Both the position numbers and the translations under genes were made by a program. Source: Mortierella sp. BCC40632 (lineage: Eukaryota; Mortierellomycota; Mortierellomycetes; Mortierellales; Mortierellaceae). From it: a stretch of DNA of 64,000 nucleotides. Below the pieces are notes generated by a model. The model searched no databases. It saw only the letters and a program-made list of their open reading frames with translations, and was not told the DNA's origin. The stretch lies in contig WAEK01000003.1 of NCBI GenBank assembly GCA_011634665.1, positions 2,016,001-2,080,000 on the forward strand, given 5' to 3'. The stretch's first letter is position 1; each line of letters begins with the position of its first letter. Below are positions 9,727 through 22,055 of the stretch, piece by piece.

Positions 9727-10426
9727 ATGCTCTGGTCCTCCTCGCACTCGAGGTCACCGACTCTGTTCTCGATGTCGTCCTTGCTTCTTGCAGTCCTCTT
9801 TCTCATCTCCATGACTCGAGCTTTCCCAACCAAACACAACAGCGAAAATCACTTTCTCAATCCATCAAAATCCACCATCTGGACTCTCGGCGAGACTGTA
9901 ATCATCCGCTTCAGTACGATCCTATTCCTCTAACTTCTGCTTGACCATCCATTACTCACTTGGCCCTATCCATTCACACTTCATAATATCAGAACACAAT
10001 CCTCAACTCCTCAACTAACAGGCACTCATTTCTGGTTTTCTCCTCTTTCATACCGCCCACTCCATTACATTACCAACAACAGGACATGCCTTGACTGAGA
10101 GTGATAGCAGCTTGACAATGCTCTACCTGGAATACAACACGGAGCTATGTCAGGGTCCTCGACCTGGAGATGAGTTCCCTTGTGATAGTCGAGCCACCAA
10201 AGTGTCGGCCATGGGTCAGATTCATCCTGGAGCCGACTCATTCTCGTGGACCATTCCAACCACACTGGATCTACAGCTCACACAAGGTCGGTTCCACCTC
10301 TATGACAACCGTGAGCATGTCAGTGAGTCGTTCACCATCCTCCCATCACGGAAGCACCGCTACCGCGGTAGAGAGACGGTTGACGATATGGAGTTGTTGT
10401 ACCTGGACGAGATCGCATTAAGGTGA
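9727..10426 (+). CDS. Kre9/Knh1-like small secreted protein, 176 aa
   Basis: Two exons (9727-9913, 10083-10426) flank a 169-base intron with donor GTACGA and acceptor CAG; the join is in phase and gives VIIRF-R-HALTES. An N-terminal signal peptide (about residues 1-31, core LLLAVLFLISMTRA) is followed by one immunoglobulin-like domain of the Kre9/Knh1 N-terminal type. The pattern W..GE.V.I.F is followed by SWTIP and a final SESFTIL. Family members are cell-wall or GPI-anchored proteins linked to beta-1,6-glucan assembly. Here no Ser/Thr-rich stalk or GPI signal follows, so the product is likely freely secreted. A broken copy lies at 4621-5108. It may be co-inherited with the neighbouring oxidase, but no shared function is shown. 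Confidence 0.7.
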
Positions 10427-10732
10427 ATAAGTAAAGGATAGACAACTAGCACCAATAAAAGGTATTGGTGGGATTACTTTCTGCTGAGATTATAGAGGAT
10501 AGACCCTTTCTTCTGAGTGAATACCCATTAGTCCCGAACAGCAGATGGGTCAATCCCATGGGACAGCAGCCAAGGGCCATTTAGCCGCACCTCTGCTTCA
10601 TGCCGCAGACAGTGTTGCAGACGATGCGGAAGAAAAAATAGTATCGCTCTCAGCCACGAGGTTCGAGCATCGGTTACACACATGCCGGCGTAGGACCGAT
10701 TGAACTCCCCAACAGACTTGTTCCGCTCTTGT

Positions 10733-12943
10733 TCACTTGAACTCTATTCGAGGATAGATACGTGCCAGCTCCTTGATCACACCTGATTCCGACATGTGTC
10801 GTAACTCCAACCGTCGTAGCACCGGACTGACAGCTACCATATATACTACCTCGTCTAGTTCAACAGGCATCTCAAGTTTTCCATCCAAGTAATAGGCCAT
10901 TCCGATCCGAAGCATTTCCAGGGCAGGAAAACAGATAAACGACCCTTCTTTGGATCCAAGACCTGCTCCTCCTACCCCTCCACTACCTGCACCGCTCCAG
11001 CCACTCAGGAGACTGTCCAGACTGGTCCTATCTCCACCACTCTCGCCCTTCGACTGAGGGAATTGACCACAATAGGTTGCAGCTATCGACCGAGCCTCTC
11101 GGACATGAGAGATGGATATCCAGAGAGATCTTAGACGTGAGAGCTGTTGGACATGACCAAAGAATCGACTAAAGTCTCCTTGTTCAGCAAATGCGACACA
11201 TGTCAAGTCCAGATGAGAGAGTGTATCGCAACATAGCCATGATGAATCTAGGTTATAGGTGGGTGCTCTGCTCCCAAGATTCAAGGGTCTCACAGCACTC
11301 AGTGTAAACCCAACACTCAAAGACTCGATACCTTGACTCTGTGTCATCACATCCAGAAGGACCTTGAGTGGCCATCGAATAGATCCTGTGAGATAGAGGT
11401 GCTTTAGTGGATGAGGTCCATTCAGCTCCTTCTCAAGATCGAGCCATTGTTTCCGCACGTCTGAGAAATCCGGATCGCGATCAAACTCGAGTTCGACGAG
11501 TCGCACAGATTCAAGTCGAGGGAAGAGAACCATCATCTCCTCGACAGAACAGAGATGATGCACCATGTTACTGTATCGGATGGCGATTCTTTGGAGACGT
11601 CGACAGTTTCTGGAGAGTGTGATCCAACTCTCTCCTTGAATCCCGGCCCAGACTCCCTGAAGTCCTAGTTCTTCGAGGAGTGGACATCGATAGGTCAAGG
11701 TACAAAAGACTTTATCATCCATATGAAGAGATTGTAACTCTAGTTTTCGGATTCGATAGTGATCCGATTCCAGATCTGCAACTCGAGATAGTGTTGGAAT
11801 GATGGCTCTTTGCGCTGAGAGATCGTTGGTCCCATCCATGGTATCTGAAGCAACAAGTGGTACTTGTAAAAGGGGTCGCTTTTTGCGGATCGATCTTATC
11901 GGCCATGAAGATACATGGTGAGTTGAATGGGTCATGGCTTCATCTGGAGTCAAGGGTGTGTTCTCGCGACGAGGCCGGAGCGTTTTTCGTACCCACTGTC
12001 GAAGCAGACTCTGTCTCCGTCGGAGCCTTGGTGTAGGTACGGAAGGTTCATGAATAGGTTCCAGGAATAGACCATGAACAGTCAATTCGCGTAGATGATG
12101 ACAACAGTCGAGAATGGTGAGAAAGATGTCTGGAGGGTAATGATCTAGCGTGCCCTTCACGGACTCGATGTTTTCATCTACATGACGGACACTGTCGCTG
12201 CCATGGCTGGTATAAAAGACATCCAAGGAGAGCGTGCTTAGACTAGGTAATTGAGAAAGACTCCAGAACATGGCCGGACTAAAATGAAGGCCATCAAACC
12301 GGATACGGAGCGTGGTGAGTTGGGGCATCCGTGAAAAGAACCGTTCTAGAAAGGCATAGTCGATCCAGGTTGAGCGAGCATCAAGTAGCACGTTGAGGCC
12401 CTCGAGTCGAGGACAATTTCGGTGGATGAAGCGGAGAGTCTTTTTGTCGGCGTGAACATAATCGAGTAGGAGAACGTGATGACCATGTCGCTTCAGGACG
12501 TTTCGTTTGCCTCGATCGTGTTCGTGTAGCTCCACGGTCGTCCACAAATATGGCTCAAAGATGCTGAAAAAAAGGAGAAGTTCAACGAAACAGAGGAGGA
12601 GCAAATTAGTTCAAAGAGGCCTTTTTGTATGCTGCGCGTTGGAGTTGGATCGTTGACAGAGTGCAAGGGTGAAAGATGCTTGCGTGAAAGGAGGAGAAGG
12701 TGGACGAGGAAAAGAAGGAGGTGAACTCATAGACAAGGGAATTGGAGAGGAGAGCGAACCTCACCTGTTCCAGTAGCGACAGACGAGAGAGCAGATCTTG
12801 ATGTCTCCAAACTGGAGGTGGGAACGGATGAGGTCCTGCAGTTCCTGAATCCGAAGGACTTTGTCGCATGGCAGGGTGGAAGGCCCGAAGGATGTCTTGA
12901 GGATGGCCCGCTTCCCCGACCGGTCACTCTTTCGTGTGTGCAT
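10733..12943 (-). CDS. F-box protein with leucine-rich-repeat-like body, 669 aa
   Basis: Two exons (12943-12765, 12563-10733) are joined across a 201-base intron with donor GTGAGG and acceptor TTTTTTCAG. Phase 2 is kept and the join gives LVCRYWN-S-IFEPYLW, the end of a typical F-box. The F-box covers roughly residues 20-65 (LPCDKVLRIQ...). The remaining 600 residues contain spaced leucine motifs such as LTTLRIRFDGL, LEELGLQGVW and LRRLELRHM, as in fungal F-box/LRR proteins. Such proteins are substrate receptors of SCF ubiquitin ligases; the target is unknown. The family is strongly expanded and prone to pseudogenisation in Mortierella-like fungi, and two relics lie to the left in this window. 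The start at 12943 is chosen because it opens directly into the F-box. Confidence 0.75.
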
Positions 12944-13612
12944 CAAGTCAAGTGCTGTCACGGGTAGAATGAAAGGGGACAGAGGGAATGACGACGGGCT
13001 GATGTGGTTGAGGGAATGGGTAGGGGTTAGGGTAGGGGTGGTGGCGGTAGTGAAGAGTAAGGGAAAGATTGAGAAAAAAAGAAAAAAGAGGGGGGACAAG
13101 AGAGAAAGATGGATCGAATTCATTGAATGTGCATTCAACACCCCATGTACAGTACTCATAAGGCACGTGCCCATCCATCCAATAGCCCTATTCCTCTCGA
13201 CTTCTTCCCCTGCATACCCAGGACTGACCCTGGCCCAGACAGGGCCGGTTGTTAGCTTGGACCAAAGACTACGACTTTGCACCTTGGTGGGGCGCAAGAT
13301 AGCCGGGAGTGTGCCAGCCAAGCGGAGCCTACACAACAAGTGCCCGTGCATTCTTGGTGTGGTGCTCACTGCGACAGCAAAGGGAGGGCCAGTCTGGCCC
13401 GTGCCAGCCCTTGCGGGTTATGGATCTGTCCAGGCGCAGAGGCCTCCTAGGCCGGATGTCTGTGCTCCGTGCCCGGTGCACTCCGGCGCCGGCGATTGCA
13501 CCCGGGATCACATCACGAAGGGCGTGGCAAGGGCCCTAGTGAACAGACTGGCCAAGTGTCTCTCTCTTTGGCCCGAGTCTGATTTTTTTTTTCTTCCTTT
13601 CTTTCTTGGCTT

Positions 13613-13649
<37 letters not shown>

Positions 13650-14131
13650 CTCTATTTTGGCTATCGCGCCACTTGGTTCTTTTTATTTCTCCGTCCCACC
13701 TGATCTCTCTCTCTCTCTCTCTCTTCTCTCTTCTCTCTTCTCTCTTTCTCTCTCGCTCTCTCCTTCTCTTTCTCTTCCCCATCATCATATCCATCCGCCA
13801 TCGCATCTTGGCTGCTGCCATCTAGCCCTTGGCATCTCATCCCCTTTCTTCTCCTCCAACCACCACACGCCGTCCTTTATCGGCTGTCTCGGTCAAAGGA
13901 CATTTATATATATATATATATAAAAAAAAAAAAAAAACCTCCTCCTCCTCTCCTCCCTGTCGTATTTTCCTCGGCTGCTCTCTACTACCCTTCCAGCCCA
14001 CGCGTGCGAACCCTCGACTGTCCTGCCTGGTGTGGCACCCAGACTCCTTCTCTTTCTCTTTCTCGTCGCTGCCGCCGCCACCACCATCTCCTCTCCCTTT
14101 CCCTCCATCTCCACCTCCCTAATCGTCCCAC
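12944..14131. other. Intergenic, CT-rich, between divergent F-box and BAR genes
   Basis: No gene is supported. Pyrimidine-rich simple sequence lies at 13617-13655 and 13708-13770, with a short TA run followed by A16 near 13908-13938. These probably form the 5' flank and untranslated leader of the BAR-domain gene. Open frames here are low-complexity. Confidence 0.5.
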
Positions 14132-14829
14132 ATGCTTTCGACCGTCTCTCTAATCGATCCCACAACCCTCAACCCGTCTTTCTCAGGTCCTGAGAATGCA
14201 CGAATCGGTCGACCTGCAGTCATTGTGACCCGCGCCGACCAACAGCTGGCCGTTGAGCAATTCCAAGCGTTGCTCACTAGCGCCAAAGCCTACCGTCTGC
14301 AGATGCTTGCCCTTTCCAAGGCGGCTGCTAGCTTTGGTTATGCACTCGAAAAGATTGCACATTCCAAGGTCTCGGTCATGGACCCATCGAACGTCTGTAA
14401 GAATCGATTGCTCTGAATCAAATCATGGCGACTTTTGCCTTTCCGGGCTCGGATCGATGCATGGCTCGAAAGAGAGCAAAGTCGCTTTTGCCCATCCTCA
14501 TCCTGCTATTATTCTTTTTTTCTTCTTGACACCAAATAGGCTCGAGTCTTCAAGCGGCAGCAGGACTGCACTATCTCATGTCGAACCACCACCAGATCCT
14601 GGTATGAACTATTGGGCAGGCACAGGCACTGTCAGTGGGCCAGGAGAAGGCGTCATGGCTGACCTGGCTCGAAGTGAGAAGGGAATCATATGGACCTTCC
14701 CACTCCCCCTCGAAAAGGAGCAATCGTGCCCGTAACTGCTGTTGGGCCGTGACCTCGTCCACATCATACACCTTCACAAACATACACTCTCGAGAATCAC
14801 ATTCACTCACTCATTCACCCTGCGCACGG

Positions 14830-14891
<62 letters not shown>

Positions 14892-17800
14892 CTCTCTCTC
14901 TTTCCTTCTCTCTCTCCTGTCCGCACGAAATAGAGCGATACGCTATACAAGCAATTCGAGATCCCGCTGATGCAGCACATTGACACACACAAGGCCAACA
15001 TCGAGGCTAGCGAAGCTCAGTACGAGCGATCGATGCGTGACATGAGCCAGAAGATCAAGGAGACCGAGGCCACTAGTCTCCAGAACGGACGCAAGCGACA
15101 ACGAGGCAAGTCATCCGTGACCTCGAGTCCACAGTCCCATAGATCCGTTCTTTTTTTCTTCTTCTTTTTCTCCTCTCTCTCTCTCTCTCTCTTCTTTCCT
15201 GGCTGTGTTTGCTCTCAGCGTCCTGCGCGTGGGCATGGTGTGTTGTTGTTATCGTTGTTTTCTTGGTTTTTTTTTCTAGACCAGCAAACCTTGTACAGCG
15301 ACAGTGACCTTTGTGCTTCTGCACCTCCTCCACGGGCCGCCAGCGGCCAGTGTTTATGGTTTTCCCTCACCCCTGCACGATGACCGATGGGCCCACCATG
15401 CAGTCCACTCCAGGCTAAGAAGGCGTCTTGAGTTGTCTCTGTCTCCCCTTACCAATCATGCATTTGAGGTGTTGCGATGCTGTTCTCCTTCTGCCCAATC
15501 GTTCCTTACTGCCATTCCAGAGACAGGCCCACACTTTCTCCCACACCTCCTTGCCCCCTCCAATGCGCGTCCGCCGTCGCCTAGAGTCTTGTGTCCAATT
15601 GGGCCACGATGCACATCGATCGTGTTCCTGGGCAACGAACGCCCTTTTGGTTACCCACTGTTCTCCCGCGCAGCGTCTGCTTTTCTCTCTTTTCTCTATT
15701 ATTATTATTTTTCTTTCTCCCCCTGTTCTTACTCCACAGAAGACGGGTGGAAAGGAAATTGAAGGAAAACAGGTTATATCCTGTGGACTCGATCATGTAC
15801 AGTGCCGATTCCCAGAGGACGGAAGAGACGAAGGCTCAGTCCTGCTTAGCTCAGTCTTTTTCAAACACGGTACCTCTCTCCTTTCTCTCTCTTCACATCC
15901 AACCCAGCCTTGTTTCTATATATTCCTCCTGTGCTTCCGCGGCAGAACCTTAGGGTGTACGATAGAGAAATACCGCCGACTAACCTTCCATGATCGAATC
16001 CTTCCCTTCCCCTTCACCCTTCACTTTCCCTTCACCCTTCACTTTCCCCATCCCTTCACCATCCCCCTTCGCTTTCCCTCTCATACGACACACACAACCT
16101 TTTATTTGCACTATGCTCTCTATCCCTCCCTTTTCCCCTCTCTCTAAACAGACCTTTTGCAATTCCGGCAAGCCCTAACTACCCTCACCATGCAGGTTGA
16201 CGAGCTCGAGCGCATCAAAATCGGATACTACTTTAGTAACCTGGAAAGCGAGCAGTCCAACCTGCAGCTCATTCTCCAAAAGACTTCCACCATCGTCAGG
16301 GCCGAAGTCGACATCTACGAACGGATCGCCAACAAAGGCCTCAACGATCTCATTCTGGAGCCGGTAAGTGTCTCAGGTTCTCTGCACTCTCTTTTTGCCA
16401 GGAGAGAACAATGCAGCATTCTGCGGGTAACCAAATAAGTCTACTAACGCCTGCAATCTGTCCCCATGTGTCTATTGTTTCCATGTCCCTATCCAACCTT
16501 GTCTCCAATCAATGCTCTCTATCGTCCAGATGACCACTCAAGGTCCCGATCCGTACTGCATCTACCCTACGACAGACGAGTTTTCATCCATCTTTTCAAT
16601 ACTGCCCTCCACTCCTATCATCCCTACCAACCCTGGCTCAGCCATTGCGGCTCCATCTCAGCCTGATTTCTATGGCTATCACGAGACGAATCCATTCTCG
16701 ACAGCCCGGAATCAGTCCAGCAATGTTCACCGTGATCCACACCTATTTGGCGAGGCCTCATCTGCAGAATCTAGAGAATTTATGATCGGCAAGTCTGCCA
16801 CCACTGCGGCCAGTTCTGCAGCCGCTGGGTTGACCTCTCCATCGACCGAGTCAGGTAAAAGTGGGAACGGAAGGCGCTCTCCAGCGGCTATAGGTTCAAC
16901 CACTATGGACAAGGACTCTAATAGTCACGATGATGCCATGGCCAACTCCGCCTCAGAGCAAAAGCGGGAGCGACGTAGCTCTGGAGGGAGCATGATCTCG
17001 TCTAAAAGTACTCAGGGCAGAGGAGACAGAGACGCAAACACCCCGCAAAATGGTGACGAGGAGGCTGAAAGAAATGAATCCGAGACCACTGAACCGGCAT
17101 CTCCTCGGAGGGACGATCTGCCAGAGCAAAATGTCAATGACAGCGCAAGTCCAACATCACCCTGCCCCGGCGAACTCCCCTCGAAGAAAGAGAATGGCGA
17201 CATTGAATCTCTGTCTGTAAAGTCCAACAAGGGCTTGGATCTTTCTTCTCGACCACTCCCATCACTGCAACACCATCTCCGCCGCCAACACTCGAAGCAA
17301 GAGGACCCTGGCTTTTCTTCCAGTCCTAGCGAACAGGCCACCTCGGTCCCATCCTATACACTCCGCTCCCGGTCTGGATCTGGATCGCAGTCACGAGCGA
17401 TGCTGGGCTCTACACCCGAGTCCCCACCTGTACGTGGCTCGATTCATATCTCGCAGGATTCAGAGTTGCTGAACAACCGAGATTTTTCGTTTTCGTATGA
17501 GCCATCCGAGTTGTTGGAACAGAGGAACCATCATCATCTTGGTCGCCACAGTAACAGTCACCACCAATTGGGGCTTCAGATGGAGCGAGGCGGATTTGGA
17601 GCATTTGACGAGATGGACGAGGATGACTCTAGTCTCGGAGGGTTTCGTAATGGTAACCTTCCACACGACGATGGGCACCACCACATGCACGGTCACGGAC
17701 TGTTGCGACAACACGGAAGCCATGGTCAGCTGAATCTTTTTGGTTCTAACCACAGTAGTTTGAGTAGCTCTGCTAGTGTTGCGAGCAGCCTGCGACGTGT

Positions 17801-18191
17801 TCGAAGTACTGGGATGATCAAGCAGAGTGCATCGGAAGATAACCGGAGTCTTGTGGGAGGAAGCAGCATCCATAGTAGCTATCAGCAACAAGGAGCATTG
17901 ACTGCGCCCGAGGATTTGTTGGATGAGCCTTATCTCCAATCGATGCATCAGCCACAACAGAGTTATGATGAAGGGATGCCAGCCTTTTTTGCAGATGAGG
18001 TTGATGAGAAGCAACGTGTACAGGAGCAAGAAGAAGAAGAGACGACAATGACGACGACGACTACAGAGTCATCGGAGGGACTATTGAAGCGACTTTATGG
18101 TTCGAACCACAGTCTCGAATCAATCCGAGGCACGGAAGGAGGAGTCAGTCGAAACGGGAGCATGACCAACGTTTCTGTTGTTGCTGTCTAA
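14132..18191 (+). CDS. BAR-domain protein, Ivy1-like, 790 aa
   Basis: Five exons: 14132-14396, 14540-14601, 14934-15105, 16152-16363, 16530-18191. All junctions keep phase. They assemble a helical BAR/Arfaptin-like region (about residues 30-237) containing ITRADQQ-type variant VTRADQQ, LQAAAGLHYL, LYKQFEIPL, GRKRQRDLLQFR and VDIYERI. This matches the fungal family of yeast Ivy1, a phospholipid-binding inverse-BAR protein of the vacuole that contacts Ypt7 and Vps33; that link rests on family knowledge. The tail (238-790) is long, disordered, and Ser/His/Gly-rich with acidic patches. Intron 3 is 1,046 bases with a GC donor (CGAG/GCAAGT). Intron 2 ends in a long CT repeat serving as polypyrimidine tract. 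An alternative start through an upstream exon cannot be excluded. Confidence 0.75.
14833..14889 (+). repeat. CT dinucleotide microsatellite inside intron 2
   Basis: About 28 CT units lie just upstream of the acceptor at 14933 of the BAR-domain gene. Length variation here would change the polypyrimidine tract. Confidence 0.9.
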
Positions 18192-18313
18192 AGATGAAGG
18201 GAGACAGTAATATCTCCTTCATCTTGCTCGGCGACATTTAATATTTTTTTTTCTTTCGCTTTTGCGATTTGTACATTATACTGCAATATAGTTCACCATA
18301 TTTTTTCCTTTTT

Positions 18314-18356
<43 letters not shown>

Positions 18357-18530
18357 CTTTCCACCCCCACCCCCACCCCTCATCCTGCTTGCCAAAAATG
18401 AAGCAGAGGGAGTCCAATAAACTGTCTTCTATTGCTAGGATCAAGATCGCGTGCGGAGGAAATGAAGGGATGAAGGAAGAAAAAAAAAATGAGGAGAGGA
18501 GGGAAACAAAAATAGATGACTTTCTATCGA
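18192..18530. other. Convergent 3' region with long T tracts
   Basis: This lies between the 3' ends of the BAR gene (+) and the MFS gene (-). It contains an almost pure T stretch at about 18309-18357 interrupted by two C, then a CCCCA-rich patch. No gene is seen. Confidence 0.6.
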
Positions 18531-21500
18531 TTACTCGGCTGCTCGGCCTCTTGTTTCTATCGGTAGGAAACACATGCAGATGCCTGATGCTAGGAATACA
18601 GCAAAGGCTGTGTAGAGTGCAAACGAGGTACTGATCGACAACATGGCTCCTACAATCAACGGCGACAGGATGCCAGCCCTAAAATGAAAAAGGGGGTCGA
18701 GCCTTTTGGTCAGCCCAACTCAGATAGCTTTTTTTTTTCCTATCATTGTTCAGTCTTCTCTCTCTCTCTCTCTCTCTCTCTCCACAGAAAATTCCCGTCC
18801 TCTAGGACACTTACAGTCGGGACATAGCGGCAGCAACACCACAGGCGGTGCCTCGAATTTCGGATGGAAAGACTTCAGGTGTGTACGAGTACAGGACCGC
18901 ATAGTTGAGGGTCGACAAAAGACTGAGGATGGCCGAAAAGACCGTCAACGCTGTGTGATTCGTCACGAGCGCAAAGAGGATGGTGGAGAGTGCTGTCCCG
19001 AATGTAGACAAAGCCATCGTATACCGGCGACCGAGTCTGGTCTCGATCATGGCTGTCGCAATCTATTATTATTATTAAAATGACAATGACAAAAGAAAAA
19101 GAAAAATAGGTAGCTTGGTTTTAGTAAAGATAGAAGATGTGGAGGGAAAAAAAAATCACAATAGTATAGAGTGTATATGAAAGAACACGAGGCCAATGAT
19201 CCTTCAATGAATGAGCTTACCACTGATCCTGGCACGCCTGCGGCCGCGTAAATCATGATATCACGATACACCACTTTCAAAGACTGTTGCCCACCTTGAC
19301 CATGTTCTTGCAAGAACTTTGGGTAAAAGACATTAAATGCCGTGTACGCAAAGGCAACCAAGGCCCAGATGGCCCAAATCAATAAAGTACTTTTCCTAAA
19401 CCGAGGGGTCATCAGAGGTTGAAGTCGTTGGATCGCCTTTTCCAATTTGCGTCGATATCGCATTCGGTACTTTTGTAATAACAGGTTCTGTCGCCTTGGC
19501 TGTGGTAACTCGAGACGATTTCGAAACTCGGAGGACGAGGTAGGGCGTCGATATCCACTTCCTCCTGATGGTCTAGTATTACCACAGGGCTCGCCAGAGT
19601 CCGAGTCGGAAGAGGAGTCTCCTGAATGGAAAGTATTATCAACACCTGACTGATGAAAAGTCGGTTGATGGAAACGTGTCGTCAACGTTTCGAGATTCTC
19701 CTCAAAGACCTCGGATCGAGGTTCATTATGGTTGATCTTGAAGATCCTACTAAGGACAAGCGCCGCTTCTTCATGTCGGTTATGATTCAACAAAAATTTG
19801 GGCGACTCTTCAAGTCTAAAGAGAATTACCCTGCCAATCACCATGGAGAAGGTCTAAACAAGCATACATAAAAAAAAAAAAAAAAAAAAAAAAGTGTTTG
19901 AGCCAATGAAATGAGGCCACCAAGTCATGTCATGTCATGAATAACAAAGACTCTCTTCAGGAGACCATGACAAGGCATCTGTACTAGAGATTCTTACCAT
20001 TCCTCCCATGGCAAGAAGCATATATCTCCATCCTTTTCCTTGACAACCTCCCTCTACAGGAGCCTCACAGCTATAAGGTGGCAAAAGGATATATCCAAGG
20101 ATTGAAGAGGCCACAGCGCCAAAAGAAAAAAAGATGGAAAGGAATGTAAGGAGGTACTGGTCCTTCTTTGGTGTAAACTCCAGGAAGAGTGCCCCTAATG
20201 CGGATGAAATTTCAATCCAAGGAAACAAGTTTTAGTGCCTCTCCTGCCTGAAGACCCTTTTTCTTATTCTTTTTTGTCGGTCTATTCACATTCTCACAAA
20301 AAAAAAAAAAAAAAAAAAGGCCAGTCCCGCCACTCCCACTCTCCACTTAAATAGTCCCTACCGTCAACCTATGGATTAGGGAAAAAGAAGAAAGAAAAAT
20401 AGAGAGAAACATTTGGGGGAGTATAAGGGGTGAAGAGAGACTGTTCTGTTTAACACATTCACCAAAATCCAAGGAGTAAGCAACGTTGTAGACAGAAGCA
20501 GCCGTATATCACGAGAGAAACGGAAAAGAGATAACATGCACACAAAGACTAGAGAGAGGGGTGTGTGTGTGTTAGATCATGGGACCTTACCGGCATGTTT
20601 CCTCCAACCTAATGACAGATCCAACGCGTAGAGAGATCTTGTTAGAAACACATCTGGGGAAAGGAAGAAAGGGGGGGAGGGTCTGTCATCTTGCAAAAAT
20701 TTATCCATGAAAGTCAATTTAGCACTATGTAATGCAAAGTGCTTGAAAGACAGACAGGTATGTAGACGAGCAGACATTGAGAGAGCGAAAGAGAGGGGGA
20801 GGGAGGAGGAGAGGGTGTGTAATTCTCCTCTCCCTCAATGATGTTTACCCCAAAACCAAGGCCCAGCAACAAGAGACAGAGGAGCCAGTAAGAGTTGGCA
20901 AAACTGGACGAAACTCCAAAGATTGTGGTCACGATCAATGTAAAGTTAAAGGCCTGCTTCCGACCATAGCTATCAGCGAGCATGCCCCAGAACATGGCGC
21001 CGAACATCATGCCGACAAACACAGAGCTGGAAAGGATCCCGATATATTTATCAGGGACTTCAAATTGTTCTGCAAAGTTGTGAAGGTGATCGAGCAATGC
21101 AGGAAAGAAAAGAAAAGAAAAAGTCAGAGGAAGAGCAAATCGACATGGCGGCGCAAACCCTATGCATGACTAGTTTGTACAGAGCCCAATACCTTGCACC
21201 CGGGGCAGGATAGAGGCGATACACTAGTCCGCGAAAAGTAATAAAGAAAAAAAAAATCAAGGGGAAGAATGCCCAAACAATTCGCCCTTTGTCAGTGTAT
21301 CTCTTAATATTCTCACGCATTTACAAACACCATTCCTGCCGCACCGTCGCCGACTTTATACCTGCAGCCACATCTGTGTGCAAAAAAAAAAAAAAAAAAA
21401 AAAATTATTGCTCAGAGAGAAAGCGAACGAACCGAGATCCGGGATCCAGGATCCAGAGGGGATAAATGAGAGACAAATATTCGAGATCGCGATTCGGAGC

Positions 21501-22055
21501 ATGAGGGTATCAAGGAGAGAGGGAGGGAGCGATGTAGGGTTAGCACCACCTTTGGATCGAGCGTACTAACTTCTCCTAGCCAAGCAAATAGAGCAGTCTT
21601 CTCCTGAAGGGTTCTGTTCCTCACATTGTCTGCAAACCAGCCTAGCCCACAGAGTACCTAGAAGGAGGACATTGTTCAAAATGGACCTAATGATTAGCTC
21701 TTTCTTTCTTTCTCTTTCCTTCTTTCTCTTTCTATCTCTCTCTCTTTCTTTCTCTCTCTTTTTTCTCTCTCTCTTGTTGCTTCAGAGACCCTTGTTCAAA
21801 TAAACCATGACTGCGTTCATGTTCAAATAAATACTCTCATGAGAAGGAAGTGGGTGGTTGCGTTACCAGAAGCTGCTTCTGGAACTTGCCCATGCCGATG
21901 TCATCCATGATGTTGTCCAGCAAGGTCAGCTGCGCTTGGTGTTCCTCTGGCGAGAGAGGCCTTGGTTCGAGCGGAGAAAATTGGACGGTAGTGGATGGTT
22001 GTTGGACCATGGCCCCTGGAGAGGGCCGTTGGTCAGTGCTTGTCGGGCGGGCCAT
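18531..22055 (-). CDS. MFS transporter (SV2/sugar-porter type), 11 exons with microexons, 578 aa
   Basis: Exons on the minus strand: 22055-21867, 21657-21625, 21373-21362, 21223-21193, 21069-20849, 20608-20591, 20368-20362, 20194-19998, 19853-19221, 19062-18815, 18678-18531. All introns are GT-AG and every phase fits. Five exons are 33 bases or shorter: 33, 12 (MWLQ), 31, 18 (VGGNMP) and 7 (GTTGACG). Joined, they restore conserved transporter sequence: GLGWFADN-MWLQ-CIASILPRVQ-EQFEVPDKY and VGGNMP-VDG-ALFLEF. The MFS loop motif GMLADSYGRK follows helix 2, and a second, LGRRY, is in the C-terminal half. A long cytoplasmic loop rich in Ser/Asp (exon 9) separates the halves. The N-terminal 60 residues are hydrophilic. 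It is probably a plasma-membrane or organellar solute porter; substrate unknown. Confidence 0.8.

Noticed and set aside
13018..13040. Telomere-like GGGTAGGGGTTAGGGTAGGGG
   Set aside because: Only a few irregular G-rich units in the 5' flank of the F-box gene; no array and no chromosome-end context.
13617..13770. Long CT/GA frames encoding Ser-Leu or Arg-Glu repeats here and elsewhere
   Set aside because: Microsatellite translations, not genes.
15304..16147. Open frames within the 1-kb intron of the BAR gene
   Set aside because: They lie between exons whose direct join restores a conserved BAR sequence; content is CT-rich.
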